From: Strongylocentrotus droebachiensis
Lineage: Eukaryota > Echinodermata > Echinoidea > Camarodonta > Strongylocentrotidae
NCBI GenBank assembly: GCA_035222895.1
Contig: JAVYIG010007218.1
Coordinates: forward strand, 30,001-94,000
Direction: 5' to 3'
Length of the DNA: 64,000 nt
Shown here: piece after piece, positions 14,101 through 26,100 of the stretch
Position numbering within the stretch: the first letter of the stretch is position 1
Layout: every line of letters begins with the position of its first letter
Translations under genes and position numbers: made by a program
Notes under the pieces: generated by a model
What the model was told of the DNA's origin: nothing
The model's database searches: none
Seen by the model: the letters and a program-made list of their open reading frames with translations, nothing else

Positions 14101-17100
14101 TCCGATATACCAGGGATTGGTGTGGAATTGGTGTACAACTTTATAATCATTTATCTATGATACATTGGTGTCTGCGTGATTAGACTAAGTACGTTCACAA
14201 GGTGTGTAAGGGATTGAGCGCATCGTTGAGAACAAAGAAAGGATTACAACTTTTAACTAATAGTACCAGTACAAGTATTACCTTGACAAAGAGGAACTTG
14301 GGCTTTTTAGGTGTATTTGTCTCAACTCTGTAATCTGTATAGAGTAGGTACTATAGTATTAGTAGCTGAAGTAAATATACTTTAGCCGTCACTATTATAT
14401 ATGTATGAGTGTGTTTTTATTATGGTCCAAACGCTCATGTATTTTTACAGTATGAATTAAGTTAGAGAACAACAATTATTATTCATTTGCACGATATATG
14501 TCTCGTTTACGAAAGCACTATATATTTATCACTCGGTAGTCTCCAGTTGTATATTATTAGTCAGACATGTATAAATCTATATAGTTTCTTCGTTATAATT
14601 AGTTAGTATATAGTTGTTATCGTCTTGTTTACTTTATTCAGGTTTAGTCGAGTTAGATATTGGTTATCTTCGTAATTCAGCAGTTATACGTTTTGAGTAT
14701 TTGTTATTAAGTTAATAGTTACTATACATTATCCATTCTAGTGAATGATAAGTCTTTGTTTGGTTAAATATTGGAAAGGGACATGTTGTTGATATTTACT
14801 TTGCTATTTCATCTAATGGCTAAGTTTGGATGTAAACCTATCTATTAGTAGGATAGGAACTATAGAAGTGTATTTGTGTTTTGATTATGTGAGTTTGTTG
14901 AATACGTATATTCAATTATGTTTTATATATATTATTTCTTGTTATTAAAAGGCAGTCCGTGTCACGAGTTTAACCATCACACATCTCCTCTTCGTCTCCT
15001 GTTTTACAGACTCATCTCATCTCTATTTTTGGTACCCTACTCTTACAAACGTAACGAGGGCTACATTTGGCGTAATCGGCAGGATCGGACAGATTGTCAG
15101 TCTTTTAAAAACAGGACGGCACTATATTGCGGAGGAAGAAGGACACACGACCGTGTCCCAACATTGACGGTGGGAAGGATCGGAACTGACGACGGTCTTG
15201 AGCAGACGAGGATCTGGACTGACTGTTGGATGGATCAGAACACACATCACTCAAGGAAATAATCTATAATTGTTTTAATTGATATAATTTATTGTCGTTT
15301 CATTCGAATGTAACCAATTTGTTTTGAGCCTGTTAATTTAATGTTTCTTTTTTTCCTCTTATTTACGATTGGAGAGTGCCTTTTGTTTGACACATTCATC
15401 ACAACAAATTATATCTTATCTGATGTAAATGTTTAAATCTAACCATTTTATTTTATTTCATTAATCACGACCTGTCTACAGCTTCTCTATATCCCCTGAC
15501 TTTATCATTTTCTTAATATAAAGATTTTTTTCGTAAAGCTCTATAATACCCAAAATTTATAATGGCCACTCGAGCAGAACCAACACTCATGTTTGATAAC
15601 CCACTCAACCTGTCCGCCCAACCAGACGTGCCACCCACAATTACGGGACCAGCATTAACACAAGTGAGGGGAGTCCCTATCTTCAATGGGAGGGAATCCA
15701 AAATATCTGTAGAAGATTGGGCTAGAGATATCGAGTACTTCTTCGTGGCGAGCCATACACCACCCTCACTTCAATACTCCACCATCGTGAGAAATTTAGG
15801 AGGGGAAGCACGTCGCCTCATTCTAAATTTACCTCTGGAGGAGCAGACGGCAGCAGATGCATTGGAGGAGTTGAAGGAAGAGTATGGGGACGCTCCAACA
15901 GAGGACCCATTTGCTGCCTTCTACGAGAGGACCCAACGGAACGGAGAGAGCGCACAGTCATACGCCATCGCGCTGCAGTCGCTCTTCCAAGACATTCAGA
16001 GGGAATTCCCGACAGCGGTCAGCGAAGCACAGAGGGACTCGGTTATGTGCACCCAGTTCATGCGAGGTCTTAGGGAGGAGGATCTACGGCTTCGTCTCGC
16101 TCCAATGAGGCCTCGGGTGATGACTTTTAGGAACCTGCGGGAAGAGGTCCGACGGATTGCAAGGGAGCGCCATACCAAGGCAAGGAGGCCCGCGACTGTG
16201 TACGCACATCAGTCATCTAACAATCCAGATGAGAGCCAGGGGAGGCTCGCTCAAATATCCAAGAACACGGAGGACGTGTTGAGGCTGGTGTCGGATATCC
16301 GGGACCAACAGGGGAGAACTGATGAGCGGGTAGCCTCCCTGGAGAGAAGATTAAAGGCCTTGGAGGTGCAAGAGCCAGCTGCATCTACGCGCCCTTCATC
16401 TACGCACCCTTCATCGGACTGCTGGGAGTGCGGCCAGAAGGGGCACTGGGTGAGAGATTGCCCAAATCGGAGGAGCACTCCCCACAATCGGAGGAGAGCC
16501 CCGACCAGTTCGGACATAACCGGCAGCCAAGGAGACGCCCTACACCAAGCGAGTCATTTAAACGGGTTCGGCCCGCACCGAAGTTAAAGAAAGGGAGTGC
16601 GGGCAAAATTAATTTAAATAATAGTTTACCAAATAATAGTCTATCAAATAATAGTTTACCAAGTTCTAGTATCCAGCAGATTAGAATCGACCCAGAACTT
16701 ATACCGGTGATCGGCCCAACAAACCTGGACACGGTGGTCATCAATGGTGTACCCGCCTCTACACTAATTGATTCGGGCTCCCAGGTGACTACTGTTTCAT
16801 CCTCCTTCATTTCCTCCCATCCTTCCCTTTGTATTTTATCCCCTACTCCCTCCCCAGTACAGATTAGAGGTGCTGGAAGTCACCCTTTGGCCCATGGAGG
16901 AGTTATCCTTCTAGAGGTAGAGTGCCTGGGCCGCACTTATTCCAAAGTCCCAGCCTTCATCGTCCCCCCAGGGAGCTATGGACCCGGTGTCGACGCCCTC
17001 GTCGGCACCAACCTTATCAGGCTAGCCCAACAAGACCAGGTGAGGCTACATGGTGCGACATACCTGCAGGTAGTGGAGAGGCAGAACAAGGCATGGTCTG

Positions 17101-20100
17101 CTGCTTGCTCTGCAATCGAAAGCCGTCGACCAGGGGACGCCCGAGGAAATCTGGGAATAGCAGTTCACCGTGGCCGAGGACGAAGGATTGAGCCGGGCTC
17201 GGAAGTGGAGGTTATGTGCCAGGTAGCCAGGAACTGCCCGAGCTGTACAGCTATAGTGGAGCCAATTGGGCATTCAACCAAGGGATCTAGGATGATGGTA
17301 GGAAGGACACTCGTAGATGCGTCTCCGGGTTGCTACATACCAATCCGAGTCTTGAATGTGTCCGATAGACCCATCACCATCGGCAAGAATGTCCCTCTGG
17401 CTCAACTTTTCCTAGTATGTGCCATCGAAGAAGCCTCTAAGAATCAGCTCACACCTCCTTCAGGACCTTCCCCGTTGCTGGCACAGACCTCAGCGAGCTT
17501 CCCTGAACTCGACTTAGCCAGCTCCCCCATTACTCCGGAAGAGAAGTTGCGGCTGGAGCATCTTCTTGCTGAATACTCAGACGTGTTCTCACAGCATGAC
17601 TTTGATTATGGGTTGGCTAAGGACATCGAACATGACATCCCACTTGTAGATGAAGATCCATTCCGTCTTCCCTACCGGCGAATTCCCCCTGCTCAGTTCC
17701 AAGAGGTGAGACGACACATCCAGGAGATGGAACAGGCAGGAGTAATCAAGAAAAGTCATAGCCCGTACGCTTCTCCCATTGTGGTGGTACGCAAGAAGGA
17801 TGACTCCATTCGTCTGTGCATAGATTACCGTCACCTGAATGGCAAGACGAGACGGGATGCTTTCCCAATGCCTAGGATCGACGAGGCCCTCGATGCACTT
17901 GGGAATGCAAAGTACTTCACCACCCTGGACCTAACAAGTGGGTATTGGCAGGTAAAGGTTGCGGAGAAGGATCGACCAAAGACAGCATTTACGACTCCCA
18001 TGGGACTCTTTGAATGTATCCGGATGCCGTTTGGTCTCCAGAATGCTCCAGCAACTTTCCAGCGACTGATGACGTCATGCCTAGGGGACCAACAGTTCGA
18101 GTCTCTTTTAATCTACTTGGATGACATCATCGTTTTCTCCAGCTCCTTCGACGATCACCTTGATCGCCTGACACTTGTCTTCAATCGGCTCCGTCAACAA
18201 GGGTTGAAATTGAAGCCTAGGAAGTGTCACCTCCTTCAGACCAAGGTCAAGTATCTGGGCCATGTGATCAGCCAGGAGGGAATCGAGACTGACCCTGAGA
18301 AAACCTCATCTGTGACGGACTGGCCTCGTCCGAAGACCAGCAAAGATGTACGTAGGTTTTTAGGATTCACAGGATACTATAGGAGGTTTGTGCCAGGGTA
18401 TGCGAAAACAGCGAAGCCATTGTTTCAGCTCACAGAAGGAGGTGGTCGACGCAAGTCTACCCGGAAACCACTCCCTCCCTTCAATTGGACTGGGGAATGT
18501 GAAGCGGCCTTCGAGCTACTCAAGTCAAAACTAACGTCTCCTCCAGTACTAGGCTTCCCAGACTTTGAGACCCCATTCCTTCTTGAGGTTGATGCGTCTG
18601 GTTCTGGCCTTGGGGCAGTCATCAGTCAACTCCAGGATGGTAAGAAGAGGGTAATTGCTTTCGCAAGCAAGGCTTTAACACCATCCGAGAGCAAATACCC
18701 AGCTCATAAGCTCGAATTCCTGGGGTTGAAGTGGGCCGTGGTAGACAAGTTTCGTGAGTATCTCCTTGGTCGCCGATTCCATGTCCTGACAGACAACAAT
18801 CCACTCCTATATGTCACCAGTTCTGCAAAGCTGGATGCAACTGGCCAGCGATGGGTTGCGGCACTTGCAGACTTTGATTTCAGTGTGGAATACAGGAGTG
18901 GGAGGCTCAACGCCGCAGCAGACGCTCTTTCAAGGTTACCAGAGGCGTCGGCTGGAGTACCAACTCAAGATGTGCAAGTCGACTGCAGCCATTTAGCAGT
19001 GTCAGCCGTTCTGCAAGGAGGATTGCAACCGTCTGGATTTGTTCATCCCACAGCTCTCCAGTTGGCAGCCGGTGCATCTAACCCAGGCAACCAAGGTGAA
19101 AGTGAGACGGGAACACCCTCCATCGACATCATTCCAGTGGAAACGATTGCTCGGCAGCAAAGATCGGATCCTGATCTGTCGGTAGTTATGCCGTATGTGG
19201 AGCGAGGCTCCAAACCTACCAAGCAGGAGTTTCAAGTATGCTCTCCAGATGCTAAGCTCATTCTCAGGCAGTACCAACGCCTAGAACTAAAGTCAGGAGT
19301 TCTTCATCGGCGGTACCAAGACTCTGCTGGGGCACTGCGTCATCAACTGCTACTCCCACGTTGTCATCACAAACTGGTTCTTGGTCACCTCCATGATGAT
19401 GTTGGTCACCCTGGGGCTGAACGAACTCTGGACAATCTTCGACAGCGTTTCTTCTGGGCAAGGATGGCACAAGATGTGCATGCCTGGTGTACCACCTGTA
19501 GGCGATGCTGCCTGAGGAAGACACCAACTTCAGGGAACCGTGCTCCCCTTTCGAGCATCCACACATCTGAACCGCTGGAACTGGTGTGCATTGACTTCCT
19601 GAAGTTGGATAAATCTAAAGGTGGCTACGAGAATGTCCTGGTGGTAACTGACCATTTTACCAGGTATGCACAAGCCTACCCCACAAGGGATCAGCTCGCT
19701 ACAACAGTGGCTAAGACCTTGTGGGATAATTTCTTTGTTCACTACGGGTTTCCCCGCAGAATACACGCAGACCAAGGGAGAAACTTTGAGAGCCACCTCA
19801 TTGCAGAACTCTGCAAAGTAGCGGGGATCAAAAAGAGCCGAACCACTGCCTACCATCCGCAGGGGAATGGAACAACGGAGCGCTTCAATCGGACTTTAAT
19901 CAACATGATCGGAACTCTAGATCCTTCGCAGAAGGCCAGTTGGAAGGATCATCTTGGACATCTGACCCATGCCTATAATGCAACAAAGCATGAGTCTACG
20001 GGTTACGCTCCCTTTCATTTTATGTTTGGCAGGCACCCAAATCTCCCGGTGGATGTCATCTTCGGCATTCCATCTCAAAGTGAAGATGTGGGATATGAGG

Positions 20101-23100
20101 ACTATGTCACTCGATTCCGGGAAGGTCTCCGAGCAGCCTACGATCTTGCGGCAGGGAAATCGAGGCTGGCGAAAGATCGCCAGAAGGTCCAATTCGACAA
20201 GAAGGCCAAGCTGACATCACTTTTACCGGGAGATCGTGTGCTGGTCATGGACAAGTCCACAGGCGGACAGAAGCTGGCAGACAAATGGGAGTCAACACCC
20301 TACATCGTGTTGAGTAAACATCCCGAGCTGCCAGTGTATGTGGTCCAACGACCAGACACGAAGCGGGAGCGGACTGTTCACCGAAACCTTTTAACCCCTT
20401 GTATGTTCCTGCCCCTTGAAGAAACCACCCCCAAACCAAACATAGCGACCAATCGACCTAAGGCTGACCAGACTGAGGGACCAAAGATGGACTCTTCTCA
20501 TAACGAAGAAACAGAAGATCTGTTACTTCGGGTGCCTGAAGTGATTGGTCCAGCCCGAGCCCATCATGATCGACACCAGGGAACTGGTAGAGTCCCGATC
20601 CTCCCAGAGGGCGTAGAATATCCTCGACGCCCTGCTGAAGACCCACCCTCCATCATTGACTTAACCCCCGCTGACCCACCGATTGACACACCTCCCATAA
20701 CCGATCCACACCCAATAGATGACCTCCCTTCTTCAGATGACCTACCTCCCTCTGATAATCCAACCCCCTGCGATGACTCATCCCTCGCTCAGGAACCTCC
20801 TCCTTCGAATAACCAACACCCCTTAGATAATCTTCCTTCTTCAGGTGAGCAAACTCCCACTGAAGATCTCGATGATGGAACCCCGATTAGACGAAGTGGA
20901 CGCACGCGTCGCCCTGTCGAACGGCTCCAATACAATACTCTCGGTCACCTCCTTAATCTTTCCGTTTATCAAACAAAATTAGAGGCTGGGAAGAAGCTGT
21001 GGGCACGGTGGAAAAGTCCCGGTATGAATATAGCTAGGGCTAAGCTAGGTATGGTATAGGAGACATTTTTTTTAAACACTATTTTACAATAGTGTGATTC
21101 TATTCAGAATGTTGATTTTGTTAATTATTTATATTTTTTTAAATAAATTGTTTTATATGCCGGGACGGCATTGTTTCGAAGGAAGGGAGAGTGTAACCAG
21201 GTGACTGTTCTATAAAGACTAGTCACATACAAACATCCTGTTTCCACATAGAATGCTGGATTACATGACTCACTTTATGCAAATATCTTTTAACACGTGA
21301 CCCCGCAACATTACTTTGTTCCTTTGTTTCTAAACACCTTGAACTCGTGAACCCGCTTGACTCCTCGCAGTCCGTGTCACGAGTTTAACCATCACACATC
21401 TCCTCTTCGTCTCCTGTTTTACAGGTAATTTACCATATTTTGTATTATACTTATATTTAAGTAAATCATTATTATCATGTTACATAACTTTGTGCGGTTG
21501 TACTGATGTATGATTGGATATGTTCTGATGTTCGCATTGGTAGATATCGTTGTTTTAAGGGAAGAATTTAAGTTAAGAAAGTGTAGCTTTCTTACAACTA
21601 TTTGTGAAGCGTTATACTGTATGGGTGAATGGTACCCGCGAATATATATATTTCACATTGTACATAACTATTTAGCTTTCTTACTTAAAGATATGAGCTA
21701 ATCAATATTTTGTCGTTTATGAACCACTATTGTGATTCTAGTTATAGCATCTGACATATTCTAGTTGGGGAAATATTATTACGATTTTCCATATTCGATT
21801 TGATAACGTTTTGAGAGATTTCCATCTCAGAAGGAGATGACCTTCGATTTGACAATGAACCGGCCAGATTTTGCTAGTCTATAAGTCCGTACTTATAATA
21901 TGTATCGAGTTATTATGTCGTTTATTTTGTTCAGGATCTTACATTATCATGCCAAGATAATAATCATGTTAATATGTGTTCCGATATACCAGGGATTGGT
22001 GTGGAATTGGTGTACAACTTTATAATCATTTATCTATGATACATTGGTGTCTGCGTGATTAGACTAAGTACGTTCACAAGGTGTGTAAGGGATTGAGCGC
22101 ATCGTTGAGAACAAAGAAAGGATTACAACTTTTAACTAATAGTACCAGTACAAGTATTACCTTGACAAAGAGGAACTTGGGCTTTTTAGGTGTATTTGTC
22201 TCAACTCTGTAATCTGTATAGAGTAGGTACTATAGTATTAGTAGCTGAAGTAAATATACTTTAGCCGTCACTATTATATATGTATGAGTGTGTTTTTATT
22301 ATGGTCCAAACGCTCATGTATTTTTACAGTATGAATTAAGTTAGAGAACAACAATTATTATTCATTTGCACGATATATGTCTCGTTTACGAAAGCACTAT
22401 ATATTTATCACTCGGTAGTCTCCAGTTGTATATTATTAGTCAGACATGTATAAATCTATATAGTTTCTTCGTTATAATTAGTTAGTATATAGTTGTTATC
22501 GTCTTGTTTACTTTATTCAGGTTTAGTCGAGTTAGATATTGGTTATCTTCGTAATTCAGCAGTTATACGTTTTGAGTATTTGTTATTAAGTTAATAGTTA
22601 CTATACATTATCCATTCTAGTGAATGATAAGTCTTTGTTTGGTTAAATATTGGAAAGGGACATGTTGTTGATATTTACTTTGCTATTTCATCTAATGGCT
22701 AAGTTTGGATGTAAACCTATCTATTAGTAGGATAGGAACTATAGAAGTGTATTTGTGTTTTGATTATGTGAGTTTGTTGAATACGTATATTCAATTATGT
22801 TTTATATATATTATTTCTTGTTATTAAAAGGCAGTCCGTGTCACGAGTTTAACCATCACACATCTCCTCTTCGTCTTGTTTACTTTATTCAGGTTTAGTC
22901 GAGTTAGATATTGGTTATCTTCGTAATTCAGCAGTTATACGTTTTGAGTATTTGTTATTAAGTTAATAGTTACTATACATTATCCATTCTAGTGAATGAT
23001 AAGTCTTTGTTTGGTTAAATATTGGAAAGGGACATGTTGTTGATATTTACTTTGCTATTTCATCTAATGGCTAAGTTTGGATGTAAACCTATCTATTAGT

Positions 23101-26100
23101 AGGATAGGAACTATAGAAGTGTATTTGTGTTTTGATTATGTGAGTTTGTTGAATACGTATATTCAATTATGTTTTATATATATTATTTCTTGTTATTAAA
23201 AGGCAGTCCGTGTCACGAGTTTAACCATCACACATCTCCTCTTCGTCTCCTGTTTTACAGACTCATCTCATCTCTATTTTTGGTACCCTACTCTTACAAA
23301 CGTAACGAGGGCTACACTTTGATGCGGACGTTTCCTGCAAATGTACGTGCAAAGTTTAGATCAAGATGAAACTTTGTCCCATTTCCCAAAGATATGTTTG
23401 AAAATTCGCAGTGGACTGTAGATGTAGCCAGGAGCATGGAAATTGCCCCCTCCCAAACGGAGAGACTTTTTTGTGTACTCATCGTCTTTCTAGCGGCCTC
23501 TCTAATGAATATTCTTGAAAAGCTGGATTAAAAAAAATCTGTGTAGCTCAGGACATTCATGCAATTATGCATATTTAGCTTATCGTGTTCAGAATTGCAT
23601 ATCTCATTTTTTAAACAAAAATAGAGTTAATGATAGTAACACTTATATAATTTATATTATTACATGTATATCGATAAGAGTGATACTAGTAGGTAAAAGT
23701 AGTAAACACAAATGTTAAAGTAGAGGCCACATTGTATTAACAGAGGACGGAGAACTAGTTGGCCTATTTGGCACCAGAGGCGATACAGGTATAGATGCTG
23801 ACATTATATGTTTAATTGGAAATAAAAGATGAACTAGAAATGTTAATATTGCTTTCAGTATTCATAGTAAAGGCAATATAGAATGAGATTGAACAAGTAG
23901 GATGTTTAATAAAAACAATTTAGTTTAAAGTAGAGAAAGAGTTAATGAAAATACTATAACCCGGTTAAAAAACTACAACATGAACTTTAGAAAGAATCGA
24001 AAGCCTAGTTTGTGCAAGTATTCCTGTAGTGATAGCCATCTAGAACATACTTAGCACGGTTGCTTAGGAAGACACATGGTTGTTTACTTCAAAACAGTCT
24101 TCAAGCCATGTGGCCTGGGACAGGGGATTAAATGTTACATCGCTTTCATACATTGAGAATTAATCTTTGAGCTACTTAGTCTGAACATCATGATAACTTG
24201 AATGTGTCTGATCCAATTTAACTCCAAAGGTAGAGATTAAAATGCAATTATTTCTTCAAATCATACGGTTGAAATCAATTTGCACTGCAACCATATAATT
24301 ATGTCGATGAACTAAGTCCTATTTTCACACTACATTTTATCTAAAACAATCGCGTTTGTTATTATTTATTTAGATACGTTATTTAAAGAATAAACAAGTA
24401 TTATCTGCGCAAACCGTGTAATAGTGAATCAAATCTCCCTGCTGTCTTGCTAGTATTTATTCATTTTATATTCACAAAGATTCTAACAAATTTACTAATG
24501 GTTTGTATAATGGTCAATCCACAAAAATCAGCTTTTGAATATAAATGACAGTTCTATTCTGATGAAGTAACATTTTAAAATGTTAAATACATATTTCCGT
24601 ACTGCATATTTGAAACCTTTTTTTTAAATGCAAACCTTTGTTAATATCATTGTATCAGCGCTCATATCCAATTACTATTTTATTAAAACGAAACGAAATA
24701 TTGAGAGGCTTTAGAATATAGCACATGTAATTTTGTTTCCCCCTCTCCTTCAGACGAGGCCTATAAAGACAATAGAAAACATGATAGAATAATTAGGCCT
24801 ATACATTCCTTTATAGACAGAATCAAAATCGGAACAGAGATCAGAGAACAATCTTTAAATTGTATTGGTATCTTGTTGCATTCCGGATCAGTAAATTCGC
24901 ATTATGTGGTGCCAAGTATAATTGCATTCATAATTCAATAAATCATTGAAACATAATATTTTTGACGAAAAGAAAGTGCAACGACCGAGTTTCAATGTGA
25001 ACTAGTTTTTCTTGCTCAAAATGTGGAGTACGAAAGAGTGCATTAACCAGTTGCGCAGTTGTGCTGCCTCTCGTAGAAACCAAAACTTCTTTACAATCTT
25101 ACAATCTTGTATTCTAGAAACCCACCTTAAGGTATGAATTAAAGGATGGTATAAGATAAGAGGCAATACTTAGCACATCATATAAAAAGGGAGTATTGTA
25201 AGTCCGAATTTTTAAATGTCAATATAAATACATCACAATAGTGATCTCAAATTCTCAAATGATCATTATGATAGACAGGTTCTTAATGTTATGTAATACA
25301 TATTTTCGATGGATTGAGGGAGGGGGAGCTGTCTTTCAGATTATGTTCCAACTATGATCTGTTGCTGTGATACTCTCTTCAGTGTAGAATATTATCTCTA
25401 AGTCAACATATTTACTTTTGTACTCTTAAGTTTCAAGTGTATAACTTTCATTTGCTACATATTTGATATTCTAATCGTTTTAATGTTGTAATTATCGGAG
25501 ACTGTGATACTGCCAATGGACGAAAGTTCTTTGTGATACTGCCAAATACATAGTTAAGACGTGACCAACTTGTTCGCCACAACGAACATGATGAATGTGT
25601 TAAGGTTTTAATGTTCTGATTACAGCCCGCTAATTCGGAAGGACGTAATTAACCAACGCATAACAATCGCAGCACGTAACTTTTACGCTACGTGGTTTTA
25701 ATGGCTCCAAAATAATGTCATCAATAATTTAAAGCATGAACTTTTCATTCAAAATGAGTAAATCCACTTTAAGTCCATATATAGCCAGTCAACCTTGAAC
25801 GGGGGTAGATGTACAGTTACCATTTTAGCACTCGTATTCAATGATTCATTGCATTTTGATATATTTGGCTCTTGCTTCTGTCATCCTGTATGAAAATGGC
25901 TCATTGTTTGTTTCGTGTCGGAATCAGTTGAGAGAAACATGCACTCTCGTTATTTTGCTTTTATTCATAGTTGGTGACGCAATTTTAATGTTGAAGGGAA
26001 AATGAATGTTACGGGCTGAATAGCACTCCACTGTTGTTTGAGGGGCGTAAATTTGTATAGTAAGAATAAAAACCAAAGACAGAAAAAGCATACAAAAGGA

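Larger units (their letters stand above)
13313..23316 (+). mobile_element. Full-length Ty3/gypsy LTR retrotransposon
   Basis: Complete element of 10.0 kb: LTR, PBS, gag, pol in a -1 frame, PPT, LTR. The LTRs start TGTAAC and end GGCTACA (TG...CA), and the 4-bp CTTT at 13309-13312 and 23317-23320 is the target-site duplication. Domain order protease-RT-RNase H-integrase is that of Ty3/gypsy (Metaviridae). There is no envelope-like frame after pol. Gag and pol are open from end to end and the LTRs agree wherever I compared them outside the 372-bp duplication, so the insertion looks recent. It sits in intron 1 of the receptor gene in the same transcriptional direction. Confidence 0.97.

Noticed and set aside
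16428-16430. ATG as independent start of pol
   Set aside because: It lies inside gag with no leader, and the frameshift cassette at 16557 explains pol expression better.
21060-21191. Possible envelope gene of the gypsy element
   Set aside because: Only 130 bp of AT-rich DNA separate pol from the 3' LTR.
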